The notes: a model not told the origin generated them from the sequence alone. DNA of 5,490 nucleotides from Limnochordia bacterium (GCA_007132255.1 SLOZ01000299.1:1-5490), one strand, 5' to 3'; shown: positions 1 through 4,013, counted from the first letter of the stretch. Numbers and translations are program-made.

Positions 1-24
1 GTGGTCACTAAAATCATCGAATAG
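1..24 (+). CDS. tuf: Elongation factor Tu, C-terminal end only (partial)
   Basis: The window opens in frame with seven codons reading VVTKIIE followed by TAG at 22-24. This matches the usual C-terminus of bacterial EF-Tu (...GAGVVTKIIE). EF-Tu is the GTPase that carries aminoacyl-tRNA to the ribosome, and it works with the L7/L12 stalk encoded further along this window. The identification rests on only seven residues plus context: tuf directly before rpmG-secE-nusG is a common arrangement in Clostridia. The rest of the gene lies upstream of the window. The final 12 coding bases and the next 6 bases recur at 71-88. Confidence 0.85.
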   Translation: MVTKIIE

Positions 25-88
25 GTTAGCCGTAGCTTCCGAGAACCTCTTGAGAATTCGAAGATTTCCGATCATCGAATAGGTCAGC
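13..88 (+). repeat. Duplicated 18-bp tuf 3' end (copies at 13-30 and 71-88)
   Basis: The segment ATCATCGAATAGGTTAGC at 13-30 contains the last codons and stop of tuf. It reappears at 71-88 with one mismatch (T to C). The offset is 58 bases. Sequence on either side of the two copies is not similar, so this is not a simple tandem duplication of the whole interval. It may be a remnant of a second tuf copy or a recombination scar; that interpretation is inference. Confidence 0.6.
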
Positions 89-106
89 TGGATCCACACA
101 AAGCAC

Positions 107-176
107 TAGCAGGCATTTCTCCGAGCGGAACAGTCAACGTTCGGCGTTGAAACACGTCTGTGCAACAGGCCTGCTA
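107..176 (+). other. Possible structured RNA, cloverleaf-like
   Basis: An 8-bp closing helix pairs TAGCAGGC (107-114) with GCCTGCTA (169-176). Inside it lie three small hairpins: TCC-GAGC-GGA (120-129), TCAACG-TTCGG-CGTTGA (134-150) and CTGT-GCA-ACAG (158-168). The last of these directly abuts the closing helix, as if stacked. The total of 70 bases is tRNA-sized, but there is no T-loop consensus, no 7-base anticodon loop and no D-loop GG, so it is not a normal tRNA. It could be a degenerate tRNA, a 3' UTR element of tuf, a small RNA, or chance. Confidence 0.3.
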
Positions 177-258
177 AAGGGTATTCGACGGTTTGCGGTT
201 TTACGGAACGCCATTGGCGTAAGGTTGTTTGCGAGTGGTGTTATTGGGCCTACGAGCT

Positions 259-292
259 GTGACGGAATGAAGGGGCCACTTCATTCCGTCAC
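259..292. repeat. Perfect 14-bp inverted repeat with 6-base loop
   Basis: The left arm GTGACGGAATGAAG (259-272) is exactly complementary to the right arm CTTCATTCCGTCAC (279-292), with loop GGGCCA. Neither strand has a T-tract after the stem, so this is not a standard intrinsic terminator. It lies about 75 bases upstream of the rpmG promoter. It may be the 3' end or stabilising stem of the tuf transcript, a REP-like element, or a processing site. The structure itself is certain; its role is not. Confidence 0.75.
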
Positions 293-350
293 CCAGAGTC
301 TTACTCCAGTGACAACGCAGTGCGCTGCCGATGCTGTCGCCGGTGAAGCC

Positions 351-366
351 CAACACGGCGGTGTTG
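351..366. promoter_or_regulatory. Inverted repeat overlapping the rpmG -35 box (possible operator)
   Basis: CAACAC (351-356) and GTGTTG (361-366) are perfect inverted repeats around a GGCG centre. The right arm contains the first three bases of the TTGACA -35 box. A DNA-binding protein on this dyad would block polymerase, but no regulator is identified and a 6-bp repeat can occur by chance. Confidence 0.25.
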
Positions 367-392
367 ACAGGTATTGTATTATGGTATAGAAT
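364..392 (+). promoter_or_regulatory. Sigma-A-type promoter for the rpmG-secE-nusG operon
   Basis: A perfect -35 box TTGACA (364-369) is followed by a 17-base spacer and the -10 box TAGAAT (387-392), five of six matches to consensus. Transcription should begin near base 399, leaving a leader of under 30 bases before rpmG. The next gene, rpmG, has its ribosome binding site at 413-420. No strong terminator is seen before rplJ, so the transcript could extend through rplA. Confidence 0.8.
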
Positions 393-425
393 CTAAAGGT
401 ATTTTGATACTTGGAGGTGGCGGCT

Positions 426-575
426 GTGCGCGTTGGCATTACAATGGAGTGCACCGATTGCAAAAACCGGAATTACCGCAGCAATAAGAATAAGCGGAAT
501 AAGCCGGAACGTATTGAGCTGAAGAAGTACTGCAACACTTGTAAAACTCATACCGTTCACAAAGAAACCCGCTAA
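426..575 (+). CDS. rpmG: 50S ribosomal protein L33 (bL33), zinc-binding type
   Basis: The gene encodes 49 residues starting MRVGITMECTDC. L33 is a small protein of the large ribosomal subunit located near the E site. Two CxxC motifs, Cys9/Cys12 and Cys36/Cys39, would bind one zinc ion, which makes this a C+ paralogue. Many Gram-positives also carry a zinc-free copy elsewhere for zinc starvation; this is family knowledge and not visible here. The GTG start is chosen because GGAGGTGG (413-420) sits five bases upstream; the later ATG at residue 7 has no such site. The length matches the family (about 49-55). It is first in the operon, 28 bases ahead of secE. Confidence 0.95.
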   Translation: MRVGITMECTDCKNRNYRSNKNKRNKPERIELKKYCNTCKTHTVHKETR

Positions 576-603
576 GGTTAAAAGAGAAGGATGTGAGGTT
601 GCG

Positions 604-828
604 GTGGCGACACCTAGCAAGGCAAAACCCTCAATTTGGGTGCGGTTAAGCAAATTCCTTCGCGAAGTACGTTCTGAGATGCGCAAGGTTGCGTGGCCGA
701 ACCGCAAAGAATTGATTGCATATACCACTGTTGTTTTGGTTACTGTAATTTTGGTGGCTGTATACATTGGTGTTGTTGACGTTGTGATTTCAGAGACTTT
801 AAGCTTACTCAACCGGATCACCGGATAA
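604..828 (+). CDS. secE: Preprotein translocase subunit SecE
   Basis: The gene encodes 74 residues. SecE is the essential clamp subunit of the SecYEG protein-conducting channel in the cytoplasmic membrane and embraces the two halves of SecY. The sequence shows a basic N-terminus, the conserved amphipathic segment EVRSEMRKVAWPNRKE (residues 21-36) with the signature Trp-Pro, and one hydrophobic span at about residues 40-63. The short single-span form is typical of Gram-positives; E. coli SecE has three spans. The start is GTG at 604, preceded by GAGGT at 595-599. An ATG at 591 is out of frame and followed at once by TGA. The stop TAA overlaps the Shine-Dalgarno of nusG, suggesting translational coupling. 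Confidence 0.96.
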   Translation: MATPSKAKPSIWVRLSKFLREVRSEMRKVAWPNRKELIAYTTVVLVTVILVAVYIGVVDVVISETLSLLNRITG

Positions 829-860
829 GGGGGTAACGGGCTTTAGACAGCCCCTCGAAT
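827..860 (+). promoter_or_regulatory. nusG ribosome binding site separated from the start by a hairpin
   Basis: There is no Shine-Dalgarno in the usual place before the nusG ATG; the preceding bases are CCCCTCGAAT. The only good candidate is AAGGGGGT at 827-834. It pairs over 8 bases with the 16S tail, using one G-U pair, but ends 26 bases from the start. Between them GGGCT (838-842) and AGCCC (849-853) form a hairpin with loop TTAGAC. With the hairpin folded, the effective spacing falls to about 10 bases. An alternative pairing of GGGG (829-832) with CCCC (851-854) would hide the site, allowing a switch. The function is inferred; the sequences are seen. Confidence 0.5.
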
Positions 861-1400
861 ATGAGTGCAGGATTAGGCGACAAACAATGGTATGTTGTAC
901 ATACCTATTCAGGTTACGAAAACAAAGTCAAGGCTAACTTGGAACGCCGTGTGGAATCCATGGGCATGGAAGACAAGATTTTTCGCGTCATTGTTCCCAC
1001 GGAAGAAGTGGTGGATTTCAAGGATGGCAAGCGCAAAGTTACCCAAAAGAAGATCTTTCCCGGTTATGTTTTGGTGGAAATGATTGTAACTGATGATTCT
1101 TGGTACGTCGTACGCAACACGCCGGGCGTGACAGGTTTCGTTGGATCGGGTGTTAAGCCTACGCCCCTTGAGAAACACGAAGTTCAGATGATCCTTGAGG
1201 ATATGGGATTTGAACAAGGTGTCCCGCGTTCACAATTCCAAGTTGGCGAATCTGTTAAAGTTGTCGCCGGCCCTTTTGTGAATTTCTCTGGAACCATCGA
1301 TGAGATCAATCTTGACAAAGGAAAAATGCGAGTGAATGTTTCCATGTTTGGGCGAGAAACCCCTGTTGAGCTTGACTTTCACCAAGTGGCCAAGCTCTAG
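861..1400 (+). CDS. nusG: Transcription termination/antitermination factor NusG
   Basis: The gene encodes 179 residues, close to the usual 175-180. NusG binds the RNA polymerase clamp and beta protrusion, modulates pausing and elongation, and links polymerase to Rho or the ribosome. The NGN domain spans about residues 8-115, with WYVVHTYSGYENKVK near the start, FPGYVLVEM (66-74) and RNTPGVTGFVG (85-95). The KOW domain occupies about 126-179 and begins VGESVKVVAGPFVNFSG. The ATG at 861 is the only reasonable start: no in-frame start codon lies between it and an upstream TAA at 834-836. It follows secE by 32 bases and precedes rplK by 79. The unusual ribosome binding arrangement is described separately. 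Confidence 0.97.
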   Translation: MSAGLGDKQWYVVHTYSGYENKVKANLERRVESMGMEDKIFRVIVPTEEVVDFKDGKRKVTQKKIFPGYVLVEMIVTDDSWYVVRNTPGVTGFVGSGVKPTPLEKHEVQMILEDMGFEQGVPRSQFQVGESVKVVAGPFVNFSGTIDEINLDKGKMRVNVSMFGRETPVELDFHQVAKL

Positions 1401-1426
1401 CGGTACCTTGCTCTGTTTTTTGCGTG

Positions 1427-1446
1427 GGAGGATTAAGATATCCGCC
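1427..1446 (+). promoter_or_regulatory. Hairpin in the rplK leader
   Basis: GGAGGAT (1427-1433) pairs with ATCCGCC (1440-1446) through six Watson-Crick pairs and one internal A-G mismatch; the loop is TAAGAT. It lies in the 79-base nusG-rplK gap, about 17 bases before the rplK Shine-Dalgarno. In E. coli L1 represses the rplK-rplA message by binding a structured leader, so an L1 target is conceivable, but I cannot match it to the known L1 motif. The GGAGG in its left arm has no start codon at a proper distance. Confidence 0.25.
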
Positions 1447-1479
1447 ATTACCACATTCTTGTAAGGAGGTGTATGCGCC

Positions 1480-1905
1480 GTGGCAAAAAAGGTTAGTGCT
1501 TACATTAAACTGCAGGTTCCTGCAGGTAAAGCCAACCCGGCGCCGCCGGTAGGTCCGGCATTGGGTCAGCATGGGGTCAACATTATGGAGTTCTGTAAGA
1601 CGTTCAATGAACGTACAGCACAGCAGGCCGGGATGATTATCCCTGTGGTCATCACTGTGTACGAAGATCGTTCCTTCACGTTTATTACCAAAACTCCCCC
1701 GGCAGCAATTTTGCTGAAGAAGGCCATGAACTTGGACAAAGCTTCTGGTGTTCCGAATCGGGAAAAAGTTGGCACGATCAAACGGGATAAGGTTCGTGAG
1801 ATCGCTGAACTGAAAATGCCTGACTTGAACGCAGCTAACGTAGAATCCGCAATGCGGATGATCGAAGGCACTGCCCGCAGTATGGGCCTGCTGGTTGAAG
1901 ATTAA
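1480..1905 (+). CDS. rplK: 50S ribosomal protein L11 (uL11)
   Basis: The gene encodes 141 residues, the standard family length. L11 binds the GTPase-associated region of 23S rRNA at the base of the stalk, takes part in elongation-factor turnover and is needed for stringent-response activation by RelA. The N-terminal domain (about 1-70) contains PPVGPALGQHGVNIMEFCK (22-40), including Pro23 and Pro26, which correspond to the thiostrepton-contact prolines. A TKTPPAA linker (70-76) leads to the RNA-binding C-terminal domain with KMPDLNA (112-118) and the signature up to TARSMG (131-136). The GTG start at 1480 has a near-perfect Shine-Dalgarno AAGGAGGTG (1463-1471) eight bases away; the ATG at 1473 is out of frame. 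It is probably co-transcribed with rplA. Confidence 0.98.
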   Translation: MAKKVSAYIKLQVPAGKANPAPPVGPALGQHGVNIMEFCKTFNERTAQQAGMIIPVVITVYEDRSFTFITKTPPAAILLKKAMNLDKASGVPNREKVGTIKRDKVREIAELKMPDLNAANVESAMRMIEGTARSMGLLVED

Positions 1906-1911
1906 ATGCAA

Positions 1912-1939
1912 GTAAGTGGGAGGACTAGTTTCCGCTTGC
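1912..1939 (+). promoter_or_regulatory. Hairpin in the rplK-rplA gap
   Basis: GTAAGTGGGA (1912-1921) pairs with TTCCGCTTGC (1930-1939) in an unbroken 10-bp stem that includes G-U pairs; the loop is GGACTAGT. The structure ends five bases before the rplA Shine-Dalgarno AAAGGAGG (1945-1952). It could affect rplA translation, coupling to rplK, or mRNA processing. It also contains a GTG at 1916 that could be mistaken for an upstream start of rplA but has no usable ribosome binding site. Confidence 0.35.
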
Positions 1940-1960
1940 ACCACAAAGGAGGAAAGACCA

Positions 1961-2668
1961 ATGGCAAAACATGGTAAGCGCTACCAAGATGCGATAAAGT
2001 TGGTGGATCGGGAAAACCTGTATTCGCCAGAAGAAGCCGTGTCTTTGGTAAAGAAGGCAGCCACTGCTAAGTTCGATGAAAGTGTTGAAGTGGCATTGAA
2101 GCTAGGTGTGGATCCGCGTCACGCCGATCAACAGGTCCGTGGTACGGTTGTACTTCCCAACGGTACAGGTAAAGACATGCGGGTTGTTGTGTTCGCAAAA
2201 GGTGAAAAGGCACAGGAAGCTAAGGACGCCGGAGCTGACGTCGTCGGTGACGATGATTTGGCAGCTCGCATTCAGGGTGGATGGACTGATTTTGATGTTG
2301 CCATCGCAACTCCTGACATGATGGGTACGGTAGGTAAGTTAGGTCGAGTTCTAGGTCCTCGTGGGTTGATGCCGAACCCTAAGACTGGAACGGTTACCTT
2401 TGAAGTGGCCAAAGCTGTTAGCGACAGTAAAGGTGGTAAAGTAGAGTTTCGGGTCAGTAAAGAATCCGGTATTCACGTAGCCATCGGCAAAGTCTCCTTC
2501 GAAGACGAAAAATTGCTCGAAAACTTCAAGGCCCTGATCGATGCCCTTCTGAAGGCGAAGCCGCAGGCATCGAAGGGAAGCTATATTCGCAAAGCCGCTT
2601 TGTCTAGCACAATGGGCCCTGGCTGCAGAATGAGTCCTCAGGAAGTTCAATCTTCGGTAGGTCGCTGA
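1961..2668 (+). CDS. rplA: 50S ribosomal protein L1 (uL1)
   Basis: The gene encodes 235 residues beginning MAKHGKRYQDAIKLVD. L1 forms the mobile L1 stalk of the large subunit, which guides deacylated tRNA out of the E site; in many bacteria it also represses its own message. Domain I is split (about 1-65 and 160-235) around domain II. The diagnostic segment GKLGRVLGPRGLMPNPKTG spans 125-143, and SSTMGPG lies near the C-terminus (215-221). The ATG at 1961 is chosen over a GTG at 1916 (which would give 250 residues) because AAAGGAGG sits eight bases upstream and L1 proteins begin MAK. After TMGPG the tail reads CRMSPQEVQSSVGR, slightly longer than, and diverged from, the usual V-K/R-V/I-N/D-P ending. 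Confidence 0.98.
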   Translation: MAKHGKRYQDAIKLVDRENLYSPEEAVSLVKKAATAKFDESVEVALKLGVDPRHADQQVRGTVVLPNGTGKDMRVVVFAKGEKAQEAKDAGADVVGDDDLAARIQGGWTDFDVAIATPDMMGTVGKLGRVLGPRGLMPNPKTGTVTFEVAKAVSDSKGGKVEFRVSKESGIHVAIGKVSFEDEKLLENFKALIDALLKAKPQASKGSYIRKAALSSTMGPGCRMSPQEVQSSVGR

Positions 2669-2676
2669 TTTTAGCG

Positions 2677-2705
2677 TTGACCCAGTGGACATTGTGTGAT
2701 AGACT
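2677..2705 (+). promoter_or_regulatory. Promoter for the rplJ-rplL unit
   Basis: TTGACC (2677-2682), five of six to consensus, is followed by a 17-base spacer and TAGACT (2700-2705), four of six. An extended -10 TGA immediately precedes the -10 box (2697-2699). Transcription would begin near 2712, just upstream of the L10 leader fold. The promoter starts nine bases after the rplA stop, so stalk proteins could be expressed separately from L11-L1. Confidence 0.6.
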
Positions 2706-2711
2706 TGCTTT

Positions 2712-2854
2712 GAAATAAATAAGGAACCGAAGACAGTTGGTGCCCTGAGGGCGTAATTGACACAGTGTGTCAGCCAGCCGAGGTTGGAGGCTCACCTCTC
2801 AAGGGTGTAGTGTGCGTGTTTTGGATCTCCAGCTGTCGGCGGAGATCCTTTTTT
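2712..2854 (+). promoter_or_regulatory. Ribosomal protein L10 leader (autoregulatory attenuator)
   Basis: This leader upstream of rplJ carries the conserved AACCGAAGACAG block (2725-2736) and the later CCAGCCGAGG block (2774-2783) typical of Firmicutes L10 leaders. Between them lie hairpins GCCC-TGA-GGGC (2742-2752) and TGACAC-AGT-GTGTCA is close to it at 2758-2772 (stem TGACAC/GTGTCA, loop AGT plus G-C closure). In this family the L10-L12 complex binds the leader and promotes premature termination. The switch is visible: GGTTGGAG (2782-2789) can pair with CTCCAGCT (2827-2834) as an antiterminator, which excludes the terminator stem. GAGGT (2780-2784) with ACCTC (2794-2798) would free the terminator. 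Confidence 0.88.
2823..2854 (+). terminator. Intrinsic terminator of the L10 leader attenuator
   Basis: GGATCTCC (2823-2830) pairs perfectly with GGAGATCC (2841-2848), followed at once by six T (2849-2854). The 10-base loop can add two inner pairs. It precedes the rplJ Shine-Dalgarno by about ten bases and is the OFF state of the leader when L10 is in excess. Confidence 0.92.
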
Positions 2855-2876
2855 ATGTATTTGAGGAGGTGAACCC

Positions 2877-3404
2877 ATGGCCAGACCGGACAAAGTGCAA
2901 GCCGTTGAAGAGATCAAAGAACGATTGAGTCGTGTGCAGGGCGCAGTTGTGGCCGATTACCGTGGTTTGAATGTGGCAGAAGCTACAGAACTGCGGAAAC
3001 GCTTGCGGGAAGCTGGAGTGGAATTTAAGGTTTTGAAAAACACCTTGACCATACGAGCTGCCCAGGAGGCAGGTATGGAAGCCATTATTCCGTTCCTTAC
3101 GGGCCCAACAGCCATTGCATTCGGCTATGAAGATCCCGTAGCACCTGCGAAAGTTCTTAACGATTTTGCCAAAGATCACAAAGCCCTAGAACTTAAGGGT
3201 GGGCTGCTTGACGGCAACGTTCTGGACATCGATGGTGTCAAGGCCTTGGCCGACTTGCCCAGCCGTGAAGAATTGTTGGCACAGGTATGTCGAGGAATGC
3301 AGGCCCCGATCGCTGGTATGGTGAATGTCTTGCAGGGCAATATCCGCAACTTCGTATATGCTCTTGAGGCAGTACGGCAACAAAAAGAAGAAGCAGGGGC
3401 CTAA
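2877..3404 (+). CDS. rplJ: 50S ribosomal protein L10 (uL10)
   Basis: The gene encodes 175 residues. L10 anchors the stalk: its N-terminal domain binds 23S rRNA beside L11 and its long C-terminal helix carries two or three L7/L12 dimers. The family pattern is visible in VVADYRGLNVAEATELRKRL (residues 24-43), KVLKNTLTIRAA (51-62) and LTGPTAIAF (74-82). The last 25 or so residues (about 150-170, then acidic KEEAGA) form the L12-binding helix and tail. Length is typical (165-180). The ATG follows AGGAGG (2864-2869) by seven bases. Expression is controlled by the leader immediately upstream, and rplL follows after 33 bases, which keeps L10 and L12 co-expressed. L12 is needed in molar excess. Confidence 0.98.
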   Translation: MARPDKVQAVEEIKERLSRVQGAVVADYRGLNVAEATELRKRLREAGVEFKVLKNTLTIRAAQEAGMEAIIPFLTGPTAIAFGYEDPVAPAKVLNDFAKDHKALELKGGLLDGNVLDIDGVKALADLPSREELLAQVCRGMQAPIAGMVNVLQGNIRNFVYALEAVRQQKEEAGA

Positions 3405-3437
3405 GCACCTGTCTTACGAAACGAGGAGGATTTATTC

Positions 3438-3809
3438 ATGACTAAAGAACAGATTTTAGAAGCAATTGAGAACATGACCGTTTTGGAACTGTCGGAACTG
3501 GTTAAAGAGATGGAAGACAAATTTGGTGTATCTGCTGCCGCTCCCGTAGCCATGGCTGCTATGCCCGGTGCTGGCGCTGGTGCTGCCGAAGAAGAGCAGA
3601 CAGAGTTTGACGTTATTCTGACTTCACCAGGCGAAAAGAAGATCAATGTCATCAAAGTCGTTCGTGAGCTCACCGGCTTGGGCTTAAAAGAAGCCAAAGC
3701 GTTGGTTGACGAGGCACCTAAAGCTGTCAAAGAAGGCGTTTCCAAAGAAGAAGCCGAAGAAGTTAAAGGCAAATTGGAAGAAGCTGGAGCTGGCGTTGAA
3801 CTTAAGTAA
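3438..3809 (+). CDS. rplL: 50S ribosomal protein L7/L12 (bL12)
   Basis: The gene encodes 123 residues, standard for the family. L7/L12 is the multicopy flexible stalk protein that recruits and stimulates EF-Tu, EF-G and IF2. The N-terminal dimerisation and L10-binding domain covers about 1-30 (MTKEQILEAIENMTVLELSE, then LVKEMEDKFGV). An Ala/Gly/Pro/Met-rich hinge spans 32-50. The C-terminal factor-binding domain (56-123) contains EFDVIL, GEKKINVIKVVRELTGLGLK (65-84) and KEAKALVDEAPK. A strong AGGAGGA (3424-3430) lies seven bases before the ATG. The gene is followed by an intrinsic terminator 17 bases after its stop, so it closes the rplJ-rplL unit. Confidence 0.98.
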   Translation: MTKEQILEAIENMTVLELSELVKEMEDKFGVSAAAPVAMAAMPGAGAGAAEEEQTEFDVILTSPGEKKINVIKVVRELTGLGLKEAKALVDEAPKAVKEGVSKEEAEEVKGKLEEAGAGVELK

Positions 3810-3826
3810 TTCTTACCCTAGTGGTT

Positions 3827-3856
3827 AAGCAGGCACTTCAAAAGTGCCTGCTTTTT
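3827..3856 (+). terminator. Intrinsic terminator after rplL
   Basis: AAGCAGGCACTT (3827-3838) is exactly complementary to AAGTGCCTGCTT (3842-3853), with a 3-base loop CAA and a T run to 3856. This 12-bp stem with T-tract is a strong factor-independent terminator and separates the stalk genes from rpoB, which has its own promoter. Confidence 0.93.
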
Positions 3857-3907
3857 ATTCCGAACGCAAAAAAACCGAAATGCACAGAGTGCCTTCGGAA
3901 TAGGAAG
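3851..3907 (+). other. Long imperfect stem downstream of the rplL terminator
   Basis: CTTTTTATTCCGAA (3851-3864) can pair with TTCGGAATAGGAAG (3894-3907) over 14 positions, two of them G-U; ATTCCGAA/TTCGGAAT is perfect. An inner hairpin GCAC-AGA-GTGC lies at 3882-3892. The stem would form only in RNA that reads through the terminator, since it uses the terminator's T-tract. E. coli has an RNase III site in the same rplL-rpoB gap, so a processing site is possible by analogy. Confidence 0.35.
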
Positions 3908-3916
3908 AACGGTAGA

Positions 3917-3931
3917 TTTGGTCAGACCAAA
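3917..3931. promoter_or_regulatory. Near-perfect DNA dyad upstream of the rpoB promoter
   Basis: TTTGGTC (3917-3923) and GACCAAA (3925-3931) are exact inverted repeats around a single central A. With almost no loop it suits a dimeric DNA-binding protein better than an RNA hairpin. It ends 17 bases before the rpoB -35 box, a position compatible with activation. I do not recognise the regulator. Confidence 0.4.
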
Positions 3932-3948
3932 ACAGCGGGCTGCGGTTC

Positions 3949-3977
3949 TTGACAAGGCATACCCTCTGTGATATCAT
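3949..3977 (+). promoter_or_regulatory. Strong extended -10 promoter for rpoB
   Basis: A perfect TTGACA (3949-3954) is followed by 17 bases and TATCAT (3972-3977), five of six to consensus. TGA just upstream (3969-3971) gives an extended -10. This is the best promoter in the window. Transcription should start near 3984, giving an rpoB leader of about 185 bases. The -10 region also contains the palindrome TGATATCA (3969-3976). Confidence 0.85.
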
Positions 3978-3988
3978 AGCATAGTGAC

Positions 3989-4013
3989 AAAATGGGAGAA
4001 ATATCCCGTTTTT
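3989..4013 (+). terminator. Terminator-like hairpin at the very 5' end of the rpoB leader
   Basis: AAAATGGGA (3989-3997) pairs with TCCCGTTTT (4004-4012), with one T-G wobble; the loop is GAAATA. The core is GGGA/TCCC and the right arm runs into a T-tract (4009-4013). From the predicted start it would sit at about +6 to +30. It could be an attenuator making a very short abortive RNA, a pause site, or a 5' stem protecting the mRNA. With only four strong core pairs it is a modest terminator. Confidence 0.4.

Larger units (their letters stand above)
25..363. other. Non-coding tuf-rpmG spacer
   Basis: I see no supported gene in this stretch. The longest open frame begins with TTG at 147, has no ribosome binding site, resembles no family I know and runs through the rpmG promoter. 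The stretch holds the second tuf-end copy (71-88), a cloverleaf-like set of helices (107-176), a small hairpin ACGCC-ATT-GGCGT at 208-220, the 14-bp hairpin at 259-292, and short hairpins at 296-306 (GAGT/ACTC) and 317-328 (GCAG/CTGC). No obvious T-rich intrinsic terminator for tuf is visible, so the end point of the tuf transcript is unclear. Confidence 0.6.

Noticed and set aside
107..176. A true tRNA gene
   Set aside because: The size and outer stem fit, but there is no 7-base anticodon loop, no GTTCGA-type T-loop and no D-loop GG, so it is reported only as a cloverleaf-like fold.
147..389. An 80-codon open frame in the tuf-rpmG spacer beginning with TTG
   Set aside because: It has no ribosome binding site, no recognisable protein character, and runs through the 14-bp hairpin and the rpmG promoter.
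393..821. Long minus-strand frames, such as the 142-codon frame over rpmG-secE
   Set aside because: These and other antisense frames across nusG, rplK, rplA, rplJ, rplL and rpoB are shadows of well-identified plus-strand genes.
1399..1421. Intrinsic terminator between nusG and rplK
   Set aside because: Six T occur at 1416-1421, but the stem before them (AGCGG/TTGCT) has only three Watson-Crick pairs; the better 7-bp repeat at 1368-1397 is too far from the T-tract.
1916..1960. N-terminal extension of L1 from a GTG at 1916
   Set aside because: The extension is not L1-like, its start lies in a hairpin without a proper ribosome binding site, and the ATG at 1961 has an excellent one.
2855..2872. 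Five-codon leader peptide MYLRR ending within the rplJ Shine-Dalgarno
   Set aside because: The AGG AGG codons are simply the Shine-Dalgarno itself, and no ribosome binding site precedes the ATG; it is most likely chance.
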